This document shows positions 1 through 8,991 of a stretch of DNA of 64,000 bases, piece by piece. The stretch is taken from NCBI GenBank assembly GCA_019309565.1, contig JAFDFZ010000008.1:36751-100750 (forward strand). The letters are read 5' to 3'. Within the stretch, counting starts at the first letter, position 1, and each line of letters opens with the position of its first letter. This stretch comes from Deltaproteobacteria bacterium. GTDB taxonomy: Bacteria; Desulfobacterota; Desulfobacteria; Desulfobacterales; SURF-15. A program made the translations under genes and the position numbers. Below the pieces are notes generated by a model, which was not told the DNA's origin, searched no databases, and was given only the letters and a program-made list of their open reading frames with translations.

Positions 1-1
1 T

Positions 2-784
2 ATACCTGAAGGCGAAACGGTGGACCGCATCCACCTGCGAAATTCCAATCGGGTAAAACTATTGAATTTTAGCATCCACTGTGACGACTTCGATGTAAAA
101 TTCTATGAAACCGGGGCGCCTAAAGAATACCGCTCCAGTCTCACCATCTTAAAAAACGGACGGGCGGTTTTAAAGAAAGATATCATAGTCAATGACCCCC
201 TCCATTATGACGGAATCAACATTTTTCAATCAAGTTACGGAGCTCTGGCCCCGAAGGGGGTAACTCTGAACTTCAAGAGCACAGCGACCGGGATGCAGTA
301 TTCAGTGTCGGCCACCGTTGGAGTGCCTGTTGTGATACCTGAAGCCGGCGGTGAGTTTGTCATCAAAGATTATAGAAGCTCCTATAACTTTAGAGGCAGA
401 AATATCGCCGAAGTGTTTCTGGGGACCCTAACACCCAGAGACGGTCAACCCCTGCAGGTGGTCTTGCCCCTGCGGTTTCCAGAGTTTGATCGGATGCGGA
501 AAGGAAAGTGGGTTGTATCTGCGGTTGATCCTCAATACTGGTACTACACAGGCCTTCAGGTCACAAGCGATCCCAGCGTTGGGGTTGTCTATGCAGGATT
601 TATTATCATGATTATCGGGTGTTACATTACCTTTTTTATGTCCCACCAGCGTATCTTCATCGAAGTGACATCCCGGGGAGATTTCAGCCAAATCACAGTT
701 TACGGCACCGCAAACAAAAACAAACTGGGCGTGAACAAGAAAGTAAAAAACATTTCACAGAAGCTTAAAGGATTGGGTAAATGA
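2..784 (+). CDS. resB: ResB-like cytochrome c biogenesis protein (3' part)
   Basis: This is the C-terminal ~260 residues of a ResB/Ccs1-family membrane protein, which with CcsA/ResC forms the system II machinery that attaches haem to periplasmic c-type cytochromes. The frame is open to the window edge with no stop upstream of the GTG used by the ORF track, so the true start lies outside the window; family members are usually around 450 residues. The visible part has a long extracytoplasmic beta-rich stretch, then a transmembrane segment (GVVYAGFIIMIIGCYITFF), a feature of the ResB C terminus. A short basic cytoplasmic tail follows. Its stop overlaps the next start (ATGA), so the two genes are co-translated. 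Haem attachment suits the multihaem QrcA encoded downstream. Confidence 0.85.
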   Translation: MPEGETVDRIHLRNSNRVKLLNFSIHCDDFDVKFYETGAPKEYRSSLTILKNGRAVLKKDIIVNDPLHYDGINIFQSSYGALAPKGVTLNFKSTATGMQYSVSATVGVPVVIPEAGGEFVIKDYRSSYNFRGRNIAEVFLGTLTPRDGQPLQVVLPLRFPEFDRMRKGKWVVSAVDPQYWYYTGLQVTSDPSVGVVYAGFIIMIIGCYITFFMSHQRIFIEVTSRGDFSQITVYGTANKNKLGVNKKVKNISQKLKGLGK

Positions 785-1614
785 CCAGTTCAATTATTTT
801 GTCCGTCACAATGTTTCTTTATGGAATTGCAGCTTTCCTGTACCTTTTTTCATGGATATTTAAGAATATTACAGCCGGCAGACTGGCTACGGCAGCGGCA
901 TGGATCAGTGTCATTGCTAATTCAGCGGGAATCGCTCTTCGCTGGATAGAATCCTATCGATTGGGAATCGGCCACGCACCTCTTTCAAATTTCTACGAGT
1001 CGTTGGTCTTCTTCACATGGGTCATAGCTATTATCTATCTGGTACTTGAATACCAATACAAAAACCGAATCATCGGGGCATTTGTAACACCCATCGCATT
1101 TCTGGCTATCGCCTATGCCTCTCTTTCCCCTAATATCAATGATCGCATCCAGCCTCTTATCCCTGCTTTGAAAAGCAACTGGCTGATTGCACATGTGATT
1201 ACCTGTTTTATCGGGTACGCTGCGTTTGCCGTGGCTTTCGGCACCAGTATCATGTTTTTGATTAAAAGAGAAAACCCGCACGGAAAAAGTATGCTGTTGG
1301 GTATGTTCCCGCAAGCCCGCATACTGGACGAATTGAGTCATCAGTTGACAATGTTCGGATTTCTTTTTCTTACCGTCGGTATCATCACCGGCGCGGTTTG
1401 GGCAAACTCGGCCTGGGGCCGATACTGGGGCTGGGATCCCAAAGAGACATGGTCACTGATTACCTGGTTTGTGTATGCCACCCTTCTTCACGCACGGATG
1501 ATGCGTGGCTGGCACGGTAAGCGAATTGCCTATCTTTCCATCATCGGATTTGCAGCTGTGTTATTTACCTATTTTGGCGTAAACTACCTTCCCGGCCTGC
1601 ACAGTTATGGATAA
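781..1614 (+). CDS. ccsB: System II cytochrome c biogenesis protein CcsB (CcsA/ResC type)
   Basis: Integral membrane haem-handling subunit of system II cytochrome c maturation, expected to deliver haem to apocytochromes with ResB. The 277-residue sequence has about eight hydrophobic segments and the tryptophan-rich WWD-type motif WGRYWGWDPKETWSL near residue 218, typical of CcsA/ResC/CcmC/CcmF haem-handling proteins. Conserved histidines that could ligate haem flank it, for example in the LIAHVITCFIGYAA segment. The start codon overlaps the resB stop by 4 bp. Naming is confused in this family (CcsB in TIGR03144, CcsA or ResC elsewhere). No terminator-like hairpin is seen right after the gene. 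Confidence 0.9.
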   Translation: MTSSIILSVTMFLYGIAAFLYLFSWIFKNITAGRLATAAAWISVIANSAGIALRWIESYRLGIGHAPLSNFYESLVFFTWVIAIIYLVLEYQYKNRIIGAFVTPIAFLAIAYASLSPNINDRIQPLIPALKSNWLIAHVITCFIGYAAFAVAFGTSIMFLIKRENPHGKSMLLGMFPQARILDELSHQLTMFGFLFLTVGIITGAVWANSAWGRYWGWDPKETWSLITWFVYATLLHARMMRGWHGKRIAYLSIIGFAAVLFTYFGVNYLPGLHSYG

Positions 1615-1698
1615 ATTAAGGCTGTAACAGCAATTTTTCGGCGAGCTAAAATATTTTCCGCCTTCACCACAGAGAATTGCTTGAGCTGTGATTTTTCC

Positions 1699-1727
1699 TT
1701 GACACTCATATAATCCACCGATATATT
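1699..1727 (+). promoter_or_regulatory. Candidate sigma70-type promoter for the qrc operon
   Basis: TTGACA and TATATT are separated by exactly 17 bp. The site lies about 330 bp upstream of qrcA in the 445-bp gap after ccsB, so the leader would be long and would include the inverted repeat at 1845-1938. The call rests on sequence match alone. Confidence 0.4.
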
Positions 1728-1844
1728 CGTCACCTTAAACTTTCGGTATAAGAAACTCAGAAGGTGCTTAAATAACCGTTTTATTAGACGAAAAACTTAA
1801 CAAATGTGTCAAGTCTCAATATATTGTGGTGTACAAAACAAACA

Positions 1845-1938
1845 GATACTTGATGCTGGTTACTGGATGCTCGATGAAATAAACTATTAGTCCTTTTTTT
1901 TATATATCCAGTATCAAGGATCGAGTATCCGGCATCAG
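1845..1938. repeat. Inverted repeat built of degenerate words (locus 1)
   Basis: Two ~32-nt arms are each made of iterated variants of GGATRCTSGAT (for example TACTGGATGCTCGATG on the left; the right arm read in reverse gives CGGATACTCGATCC). They flank an AT-rich centre containing a T run. The element fills the middle of the 1615-2059 gap between ccsB and qrcA. The same architecture with other words recurs near 27.2, 34.9 and 51.6 kb. Confidence 0.6.
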
Positions 1939-2059
1939 CCAAGTTTTTCCCAAGCCGTAAGTTAATATGCAAGCAGTCACTTATCGGTTTGAGGCTAAGC
2001 TTTGCTGGATATCATGCTCGATTTACTTGTAACTCAATCAGACGGTTTACGGGGTTTAT

Positions 2060-2863
2060 ATGAGCACAGCACAAGACAAATTAAATCAAGATGCAGCAGA
2101 ACAATCCCAGCAGCCGATTGAATCCCCAACTGAACAAGACAATGAAGATAAGAAAGGAAACGGCGCAGGCAGTGCGATTCTGTTGTTTTTCATCCTTGGT
2201 TTCATCGCAAGCCTGATTATGGGCTGGGTGATTTTCCCCAAAGTTCTGTATTCCAGGAAAAAACAACCCATCAACTACAATCATGCTCTTCACATCGAAC
2301 TTGTCGATGGCAGTTGTGAAAACTGCCATTATTTCAGGCAGGACGGAAGCTTTTCCGGTATTCCAAAACTTGCGGACTGCCTGGAATGCCACGAAGAGAT
2401 TAACGGTGTGAGCCCGGAGGAAGAAAAATTCTTCACCCAGTATGTAACAACGGGCAGAGAGGTTCCCTGGTTGATCTATTCAAAACAGCCTCCAAATGTA
2501 TTTTTCAGCCATGCCCCGCATGTAAAGATGGCAAAACTGGGCTGCGTTACCTGCCATGGACCCATTGGAGAGTCGACTGAACCGAAAATCTATGAAGAAA
2601 ATCGACTTACCGGTTACAGCCGGGATATCTGGGGAAGAAACATCGCAGGGATTAAGAGAAACACATGGGATCGCATGAAAATGAACGATTGCGAGGAATG
2701 CCATCAAAGAATGGCTTACACTGAAACCGTAGCGGAGATTCAGCAACCGCTTATTCGGCATCTCAAGGAAATGGTTGCGGTGGTCTTTCCCAATGCGGCA
2801 CAAACAAAGAAAGGATCCAGTGTTCAAACGGGAAAAGGTGCATGCTTCAGGTGCCACAAATAG
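2060..2863 (+). CDS. qrcA: Menaquinone reductase Qrc, multihaem cytochrome c subunit QrcA
   Basis: Membrane-anchored multihaem cytochrome that would accept electrons from periplasmic type I cytochrome c3 and pass them into the Qrc complex. A single N-terminal transmembrane anchor (about residues 38-60) follows a polar, acidic 37-residue cytoplasmic tail. Five CxxCH haem-binding motifs are visible at about residues 86, 107, 162, 211 and 262. The Desulfovibrio protein is described as hexahaem, so one haem motif may be absent or non-canonical here. The gene heads a four-gene set in the order cytochrome, molybdopterin-like protein, iron-sulfur protein, NrfD-like protein, which is the basis for calling Qrc rather than another CISM complex. 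Confidence 0.88.
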   Translation: MSTAQDKLNQDAAEQSQQPIESPTEQDNEDKKGNGAGSAILLFFILGFIASLIMGWVIFPKVLYSRKKQPINYNHALHIELVDGSCENCHYFRQDGSFSGIPKLADCLECHEEINGVSPEEEKFFTQYVTTGREVPWLIYSKQPPNVFFSHAPHVKMAKLGCVTCHGPIGESTEPKIYEENRLTGYSRDIWGRNIAGIKRNTWDRMKMNDCEECHQRMAYTETVAEIQQPLIRHLKEMVAVVFPNAAQTKKGSSVQTGKGACFRCHK

Positions 2864-2883
2864 GAAAAATCCGGACTCTGAAG

Positions 2884-2912
2884 GTCACTGCCTGGTTAAA
2901 CCAGGCAGTGAC
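2884..2912 (+). promoter_or_regulatory. Perfect 13-bp hairpin between qrcA and qrcB
   Basis: A 13-bp perfect stem (GTCACTGCCTGGT and its complement) with a 3-nt loop starts 20 nt after the qrcA stop. No T run follows, so it does not look like a complete intrinsic terminator. It more likely stabilises the qrcA 3' end or acts as a partial terminator or processing site that sets subunit ratios within the operon. Confidence 0.65.
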
Positions 2913-2960
2913 ACGTTGGTTTACGTTATGAGGTTTGCAGTTTCCTAAGGGGTCGAATCG

Positions 2961-5243
2961 ATGAAAATAGACAGAAGAAGTTTCTTATCGTTTGTAATCG
3001 GAGGTGCTGCTGGTACATCCCTCTCTCCACTTCCCTGGAAATTAACGGATGACCTGTCAATCTGGACACAAAACTGGCCCTGGACCCCCGTTCCTCCGGA
3101 CGGGGAAGTGTCTTATGTCAACTCTGTCTGTGAGCTTTGTCCCGGCGGATGCGGCATTACAGTGCGCAAGATCGATGATCGAGCGATTAAGATCGAGGGT
3201 ATGAAAGGGCATCCTGTTAACGATGGCAGGATTTGTATACTCGGTCTTTCCGGCCTTCAACTGCTCTACGGCCCGACCCGCATCACAACCCCATTAAAGC
3301 GTTCCGGCAAACGGGGCAGCGGAAGCTGGCAGAAAATATCCTGGCAGGAAGCCATATCGGAAGTGGTGGCGAAACTCGATGAATTACGCCAACGAAAACA
3401 AACCCACACACTTGCCTGTATTTCTCAAAAAGATATAGGAACCGTACCCAAGCTGCTTCAAAGATTTCTCACCGTATATGGTTCTCTTAATTTTATGCGA
3501 ATGCCTTCCATTCAGGACACCTATGAGCTTACGTTGCATCTGATGCAAGGGGTCCGGGGTTCGGCAGGATTCGACATTGAAAATTCCGATTTTGTTTTAA
3601 GTTTTGGAAGCGGAATCATTGAAGGATGGGGATCGCCGGTCAGGATGTTTCTTGCTCACAGTAAATTGCTCAGAAACGGTGCAACGGTTGTACAAATCGA
3701 ACCGCGCCTATCATTGACCGCCTCCAAGGCCAGTAAGTGGATCCCTGTAAATCCGGGAACAGAGGCGGCACTGGCCCTTGGCATTGCTCATGTCATCATC
3801 CAAAAGTCGCTTTTTAAACCTGCGTTTGTCGAAAACTATGTTTTCGGATTTAAAGACTGGACCGACAACCAGGGAAATCCTGTTGAGGGCTTTCAAAAAA
3901 TCGTCTTAAGGGATTATACGCCGGATCAGGTGTCTAAAATCACAGGAGTCGAAAAGAAGATTATCGTGTCTTTGGCAGAAGCATTTGCCCGAGCAAAACG
4001 ACCTCTAGCTATCTGCGGTCGCGGTCAGGGAAGAATCCCTGGAGGCATTCGGGAATTCATGGCGGTACATGCGTTAAATGCACTGGTCGGCAACTTGAAT
4101 AAAAAAGGGGGAGTGTGGGCATTGCCAAATCCGGATTATATCCGTTGGCCTGAACCTGAAATGGACCAAATTGCTTCAGCAGGTATTCAAAAAGGCAGAC
4201 TGGACGAGGCAGGAACCGCAGCATATCCCCATTCAAGGTATTTGACCGAGCGGTTCATTGAAAATATTAACGCAAAGGCGGCGTATCCCATAAATATGCT
4301 GTTTGTCGCAGGGGCCAATCCCCTTTATGCGCTGTCGGATACCGAAGCAACAAGAACCGCCTTTAACAATGTGCCGTATATTGTGAGTTTTTCGTCCTAT
4401 ATGGACGAAACCTCGCAGCAGGCCGATTTAATTCTCCCAAACCATATCTACCTTGAACGTTACGAGGATCTGCCCCAGCCTCTGGGATTGCAGCGACCGA
4501 TCATTGGGCTGATGAGACCGGTGGTTCGGCCCCTTTACAACACGAGACACGTTGGTGATGTGGTTCTTCAAATGGCAAAGGGGTTGGGAGGTGCTGTAGC
4601 AAAGGCTTTTCCGTGGAAAAACTATGAGAGCTGTCTGGAAGACTCGCTTGGTCATAAACTCGACACCCTGCTGAAACAGGGATACTGGATGGACAGGGGA
4701 TTTTCAGCTTCACCGTGGAATAGGGCTTTTCATACACCATCGGGTAAGTTTGAATTCGTCGTTTCCAGTGACTCCGGCAAAAAACATAGGCTGTCCCCCG
4801 GCTACAAATCCCCAGAACCTGCAGCAGACAGCGCTTCCTATCCATTGCTCCTGATCCCTTATGATTCCATGCGCCTGCTGGCAAACGACTTTTTAGCAGC
4901 CCCACCGTTTCTCGTTAAAACAGTGGAGGATATTGTCCTTAAAGGCAAGGACCTTTTTGTTGAAATAAATCCCGAAACCGCCAGAAGGTTGAAGTTATCC
5001 GAAGGCAAATATGCCCGGTTGACAACCCCGAAGGGGGCGGTTCGGGTTAAAGTTCATCTTTACGATGGAATTATGCCGGGTATCATCGCCCTTCCAAGGG
5101 GACTGGGTCATACTGCCCCCAGAAGCGATCGATATCTTACAGGGAAAGGAATTAATTTCAACGAGCTGATCGGCCCCGTATTAGACCCTGACTCGGGCCT
5201 GAACGAGGCGTGGGGAATTCGAGCACAACTAAGCAAGGCATAG
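2961..5243 (+). CDS. qrcB: Menaquinone reductase Qrc, molybdopterin-oxidoreductase-like subunit QrcB
   Basis: Large periplasmic subunit of the molybdopterin oxidoreductase family (760 residues). In characterised Qrc this subunit lacks molybdenum and works as an electron-transfer scaffold. The N terminus carries a Tat-type signal (DRRSFLSF, then a hydrophobic stretch). An N-terminal four-cysteine set, C57-x2-C60-x3-C64-x27-C92 (CELCPGGCG ... GRIC), should bind a [4Fe-4S] cluster. Typical molybdopterin-binding-fold segments follow (VSFSSYMDETSQQADLILP; C-terminal domain from about residue 630). An AAGGGG ribosome-binding site precedes the ATG. It sits between qrcA and qrcC in one operon. Confidence 0.88.
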   Translation: MKIDRRSFLSFVIGGAAGTSLSPLPWKLTDDLSIWTQNWPWTPVPPDGEVSYVNSVCELCPGGCGITVRKIDDRAIKIEGMKGHPVNDGRICILGLSGLQLLYGPTRITTPLKRSGKRGSGSWQKISWQEAISEVVAKLDELRQRKQTHTLACISQKDIGTVPKLLQRFLTVYGSLNFMRMPSIQDTYELTLHLMQGVRGSAGFDIENSDFVLSFGSGIIEGWGSPVRMFLAHSKLLRNGATVVQIEPRLSLTASKASKWIPVNPGTEAALALGIAHVIIQKSLFKPAFVENYVFGFKDWTDNQGNPVEGFQKIVLRDYTPDQVSKITGVEKKIIVSLAEAFARAKRPLAICGRGQGRIPGGIREFMAVHALNALVGNLNKKGGVWALPNPDYIRWPEPEMDQIASAGIQKGRLDEAGTAAYPHSRYLTERFIENINAKAAYPINMLFVAGANPLYALSDTEATRTAFNNVPYIVSFSSYMDETSQQADLILPNHIYLERYEDLPQPLGLQRPIIGLMRPVVRPLYNTRHVGDVVLQMAKGLGGAVAKAFPWKNYESCLEDSLGHKLDTLLKQGYWMDRGFSASPWNRAFHTPSGKFEFVVSSDSGKKHRLSPGYKSPEPAADSASYPLLLIPYDSMRLLANDFLAAPPFLVKTVEDIVLKGKDLFVEINPETARRLKLSEGKYARLTTPKGAVRVKVHLYDGIMPGIIALPRGLGHTAPRSDRYLTGKGINFNELIGPVLDPDSGLNEAWGIRAQLSKA

Positions 5244-5332
5244 CGCGCTCGATCACACCGCAAGGTGGAAGAGTGGCTATTCGGAGCCATATTGTTAGAT
5301 AGTCCATAACTACTGGTATCTTAGAGGTTTTG

Positions 5333-6124
5333 ATGAAAAACACAAATAAACGTCCTAAAGCCAACAAGTACGGGATGGTGATTGACCTCGATTTATGTAC
5401 CGGTTGCGGGTCATGTATGGTCGCATGTATGGCAGAAAACAATATCCCCTTTAAAGAGGACGAATCCGATAAACTGGACAGCATCACCTGGATGCGTGTC
5501 TATCGGCTGACAAACGGAAAGTCTTTTCCGAACGCAGATGTTTGTTACCTGCCAAGACCCTGCATGCATTGCGGCGGGCCCGACGATCACGGCCATTCAC
5601 CCTGTGTCTCTGTGTGTCCTTCTACTGCAACGGATTACAGTAAAGAAACCGGTATTGTGAGCCAGATTTATTCGAGATGCTTCGGGTGCAGGTACTGCAT
5701 GGCGGCCTGCCCGTACCATGTCCGGTACTTTAACTGGTGGGATCCTGTCTGGCCTAAAGGAATGGAAAAATACCTAAACCCCCATGTATCGGTGCGAATG
5801 AGGGGTGTGGTCGAGAAGTGCAGCTTCTGCTTTCACAGATACCAGCTTGCAAAAAACAAAGCGTTTATGGAAGGCCGAAGGGAACTAAAAGAGGATGAAT
5901 ATCAAACGGCATGCGCACAGGCATGTCCGGCAGGAGCGATAACGTTCGGGGATTTAAACAACCCGACGCATGCGGTGTATAAATTAAAGCAAAGCCCGAA
6001 TGCGTTTAGACTGCTTGAAAAGCTGGGAACCAATCCCAAGGTGTACTACCTTTCGAGCAAAGAGTGGGTGAGACGGGCTGGTGACAATTATCTGGTCCGG
6101 GAACAAAAACAGAAAAAAGCCTGA
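5333..6124 (+). CDS. qrcC: Menaquinone reductase Qrc, iron-sulfur subunit QrcC
   Basis: Four-cluster ferredoxin-type subunit that would relay electrons from QrcA/QrcB to the quinone site in QrcD. Cysteine groups are CTGCGSCMVAC (C22, 25, 28, 32), CMHCGGP...CVSVCP, CFGCRYCMAACPYHVRYF and CSFCFHR...CAQACPAGAITFGD, the DmsB/PsrB-like arrangement. The ORF track starts at a TTG (5330), but the adjacent ATG at 5333 with an AGAGG upstream is preferred, giving 263 residues. No signal peptide is seen. Export with the Tat substrate QrcB as a complex is the usual explanation for such subunits. Confidence 0.88.
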   Translation: MKNTNKRPKANKYGMVIDLDLCTGCGSCMVACMAENNIPFKEDESDKLDSITWMRVYRLTNGKSFPNADVCYLPRPCMHCGGPDDHGHSPCVSVCPSTATDYSKETGIVSQIYSRCFGCRYCMAACPYHVRYFNWWDPVWPKGMEKYLNPHVSVRMRGVVEKCSFCFHRYQLAKNKAFMEGRRELKEDEYQTACAQACPAGAITFGDLNNPTHAVYKLKQSPNAFRLLEKLGTNPKVYYLSSKEWVRRAGDNYLVREQKQKKA

Positions 6125-6148
6125 GACAAATCAAGGAGCACGTAAAGA

Positions 6149-7390
6149 ATGGATTCCGCATTAATACCAGAAGGCGTTAAGCGATGCCCTCTGTGGCAAT
6201 TTGCTTTGGGGATTGCTGTTGTCGGTGCTGTTTTGCTCTGGGGCGTCTATGCCATGTTGCTTGTCTGGATTAAGGGATTGAATCAAACCAACATGAATGA
6301 TGCCTATGGGTTTGCGCTTTGGATCTGGGCAGATCTGACCATCATAGCACTTGGCGGGGGGGCCTTTTTTACAGGTTTTCTTCGATACATCATCGGGATT
6401 GAGGATCTGAAGAACATTCTTAACTATGCTGTGCTTATCGGATTTATATGTTACAGTTCGGCGCTGCTCATCCTGGGTCTGGATGTGGGACAGCCCCTTA
6501 GAGGATGGTTTATTTTCTGGCATGCAAACGTGCATTCCATGTTGACGGAAGTGGCTTTTTGCCTGACCGTTTACTTCGGGGTCTTAACGATAGAATACCT
6601 TCCACTGATCCTTGAAAATCGCCAAATCGACAAAGTGCCGTTTTTTCATAATTTAAGCCACAATCTTCACGGAACCATGGCGGTATTTGCGGCAACCGGT
6701 GCGTTTCTGTCCTTTTTCCACCAGGGCTCCCTGGGAGGCGTGCCCGGGGTGTTGTTTGCACGTCCATTCGGCTACAGAGAGGGGATCTTCGTATGGCCCT
6801 GGACCTTCTTTCTGTTTACATGGTCTGCAGCGGCCGTCGGTCCCTGTTTCACGATCCTGATAACCCGCATAACCGAAAGGATAACCGGCAAAAAGCTGGT
6901 GAAGGAAAATGTAATTCAGATGCTGGCCAAGATCGCCGGTTGGATGCTGGCCACCTACATTATCGTGAAAATTATCGATACCATCTATTGGGCCACAGTC
7001 ACCGCTCCTTCCAAAGGATTTACCTTAATGGATTTTTATAGCAACAATCCCTTTTATGGCATCTGGATATTGGTGCTGGAGATCGTCGTCTGCGGCATTG
7101 TTCCGGCTGTCATATTGGTTAACAAGAATTGGCGAGAAAACAAAAGGATGCTGGCTGTTGGGGTGAGTCTGGCGGTTATCGGGGTGTGCGTCAATCGATG
7201 GGTTATGATTCTTCAGGTGCTGGCAATACCGGTGCTGCCTTTCGAAAGCTGGAACATGTATATTCCAAGCTGGCAGGAAATTGCCACCACCATACTGCCC
7301 ATTGCTTATGGAATTATCTTGATCATGCTATCTTACCGCTATTTACCGGTGTTTCCTCAAGAAAAAGAACTCAATCCTGTGGAGGGATAA
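6149..7390 (+). CDS. qrcD: Menaquinone reductase Qrc, NrfD/PsrC-like membrane subunit QrcD
   Basis: Polytopic NrfD/PsrC-family protein of 413 residues with about ten hydrophobic helices, expected to carry the menaquinone-binding site of Qrc. Segments such as GFALWIWADLTIIALGGGAF and LSFFHQGSLGGVPGVLFARP resemble the conserved quinone-pocket helices of the family. The start is preceded by AAGGAG. It follows qrcC by 24 bp and is followed by a small membrane ORF with its own strong ribosome-binding site, suggesting the operon continues to 7571. Confidence 0.88.
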   Translation: MDSALIPEGVKRCPLWQFALGIAVVGAVLLWGVYAMLLVWIKGLNQTNMNDAYGFALWIWADLTIIALGGGAFFTGFLRYIIGIEDLKNILNYAVLIGFICYSSALLILGLDVGQPLRGWFIFWHANVHSMLTEVAFCLTVYFGVLTIEYLPLILENRQIDKVPFFHNLSHNLHGTMAVFAATGAFLSFFHQGSLGGVPGVLFARPFGYREGIFVWPWTFFLFTWSAAAVGPCFTILITRITERITGKKLVKENVIQMLAKIAGWMLATYIIVKIIDTIYWATVTAPSKGFTLMDFYSNNPFYGIWILVLEIVVCGIVPAVILVNKNWRENKRMLAVGVSLAVIGVCVNRWVMILQVLAIPVLPFESWNMYIPSWQEIATTILPIAYGIILIMLSYRYLPVFPQEKELNPVEG

Positions 7391-7412
7391 TCCGACTTCG
7401 GGAGGAAGGATC

Positions 7413-7571
7413 ATGTTGCCGTTTTCGTTTGAATGGGTCTGGGATATGGGACATATTGTTTTCCATGGTGCCCTGTGGTTTGCACTGAATGTCATTGGTA
7501 TCGGATTGACATTTTGTATAGCCAAAGCCGTTTATGACACCATGAAAGGAAAAGGCTCCTCCCATCAATAG
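7413..7571 (+). CDS. Small (52-aa) membrane protein downstream of qrcD
   Basis: This ORF is too short for the supplied track. ATG at 7413 follows the strong ribosome-binding site GGAGGAAGGA, 22 bp after the qrcD stop. The product is 52 residues with an aromatic N terminus (FSFEWVWDMGHIVFHGA), one hydrophobic helix (LWFALNVIGIGLTFCIA) and a short basic, polar tail ending at TAG 7571. A single-helix protein encoded at the end of a membrane-complex operon could be an accessory or assembly subunit of Qrc; that is inference from position. I do not recognise a named family. Confidence 0.7.
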   Translation: MLPFSFEWVWDMGHIVFHGALWFALNVIGIGLTFCIAKAVYDTMKGKGSSHQ

Positions 7572-7660
7572 ATAAACCTTAAGTTTCACACCACTATTTT
7601 ACTGTAAAACAGACAATGCCTCTTTAATAAACCGACAGACCCCGTGTTGGATAACAGAAA

Positions 7661-8914
7661 ATGGATAAAATCATTATCGAAGGCGGTAAGCCTCTTAAGG
7701 GGAAAGTTCGAATCAGCGGCTCCAAAAACGCTGCCCTTCCGTTAATGGTGTCGTCCCTGCTGGTGGATGGAGAGAGTGTCTTTTCAAACGTTCCGAAATT
7801 ACATGATATTGAAAGCATAAAACGCCTCCTGTCAGATCTTGGAGCGCGCATTGAAACCACCGGGGATCACGTTCGAATCCATGCAGGCGGACTTTGCAAC
7901 CATGAAGCCCCGTATGACATCGTAAGAAAGATGCGGGCTTCCATTTTAGTCCTGGGCCCGCTGATCGCTAGGCTCAAAAAGGCAAGAGTCTCCTTGCCGG
8001 GAGGGTGTGCCATTGGAGCTCGGCCGATTAATCTTCATCTGGACGCGCTAAGCAGGCTTGGTGTTGATATAAAACTGGAGCATGGCTATGTGCAGGCCTC
8101 TGTGGAGCACCTGAAGGGAAGCGATATCTTTTTCGACATTGCAACTGTCACCGGCACCGAAAACATCATGATGGCAGCTGCATTGGCCGATGGTGTCACC
8201 ACGTTGCACAATGCGGCTCAAGAGCCTGAAGTTGTCGCCCTTGCCGAGGCGCTTAACATGATGGGAGCAAAAGTGCAAGGCGCAGGGACTCCGACCATCA
8301 CCATAACCGGTACATCCGAGCTTAGACCTGTTTCGATTTCCATCATTCCGGATCGTATCGAGACGGGCACTTTTATGATAGCAGCCGCCTTGACCCGCGG
8401 AGACATAACCCTCGTAGACTGCGAACCAAGCCATCTCGAGGTGGTTATCGACAAATTAAGGCACACCGGAGCCCGTGTTGAGCTGGAAGAAAAATGCATC
8501 CGGGTATCGGGACCGAATACTCCGCTGAGCGTTGACGTTAAAACGTTGCCCTACCCAGGGTTTCCTACCGATTTACAGGCCCAGTTCATGGTGTTGATGA
8601 GCGTTGCAGACGGTGTCAGCATAATTTCGGAAACCATTTTTGAAAATCGTTTCATCCACGTAAGTGAACTCAAAAGAATGGGCGCCGACATCACCATCTC
8701 CGGAAATACCGCCACCGTCAGGGGGGTGTCAAAGCTTTCCGCCGCACCGGTTATGGCAACCGATCTTCGCGCAAGCGCCTGTCTGGTTTTAGCGGGTCTC
8801 GTCGGCGAAGGTACGACCGTGGTAAATCGTGTGTATCATCTGGATCGAGGATACGAATCCATTGAAAAAAAATTTTCAGCGCTGGGTGCAAACATAACAC
8901 GCATTAAAGGTTAA
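7661..8914 (+). CDS. murA: UDP-N-acetylglucosamine 1-carboxyvinyltransferase MurA
   Basis: Cytoplasmic enzyme of the first committed step of peptidoglycan synthesis, transferring enolpyruvate from phosphoenolpyruvate to UDP-GlcNAc. Its 417 residues match the usual length. The N terminus [27 protein letters not shown] is diagnostic, with the Lys-Asn pair of the active site. The catalytic loop is [10 protein letters not shown] with the cysteine at about residue 116, the residue attacked by fosfomycin. The C terminus keeps [15 protein letters not shown]. No strong ribosome-binding site is seen. It stands between the qrc operon and comEC on the same strand. Confidence 0.96.
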   Translation: MDKIIIEGGKPLKGKVRISGSKNAALPLMVSSLLVDGESVFSNVPKLHDIESIKRLLSDLGARIETTGDHVRIHAGGLCNHEAPYDIVRKMRASILVLGPLIARLKKARVSLPGGCAIGARPINLHLDALSRLGVDIKLEHGYVQASVEHLKGSDIFFDIATVTGTENIMMAAALADGVTTLHNAAQEPEVVALAEALNMMGAKVQGAGTPTITITGTSELRPVSISIIPDRIETGTFMIAAALTRGDITLVDCEPSHLEVVIDKLRHTGARVELEEKCIRVSGPNTPLSVDVKTLPYPGFPTDLQAQFMVLMSVADGVSIISETIFENRFIHVSELKRMGADITISGNTATVRGVSKLSAAPVMATDLRASACLVLAGLVGEGTTVVNRVYHLDRGYESIEKKFSALGANITRIKG

Positions 8915-8991
8915 CGAAAGGGGCTATGCAGTCCCGCTTAGACGAAACCTTTGCCTTGCTCCCACAGGCTTAAGGAAATCTTCCTCCTGCA

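Noticed and set aside
2041-2056. TACGGGGT next to qrcA as another CCCCG-family end
   Set aside because: Only the last eight bases match and no partner left end is found in the 1615-2040 gap.
4501-4905. 134-aa minus-strand ORF inside qrcB
   Set aside because: Entirely antisense to a well-supported gene, no ribosome-binding site or recognisable motifs; a shadow ORF.
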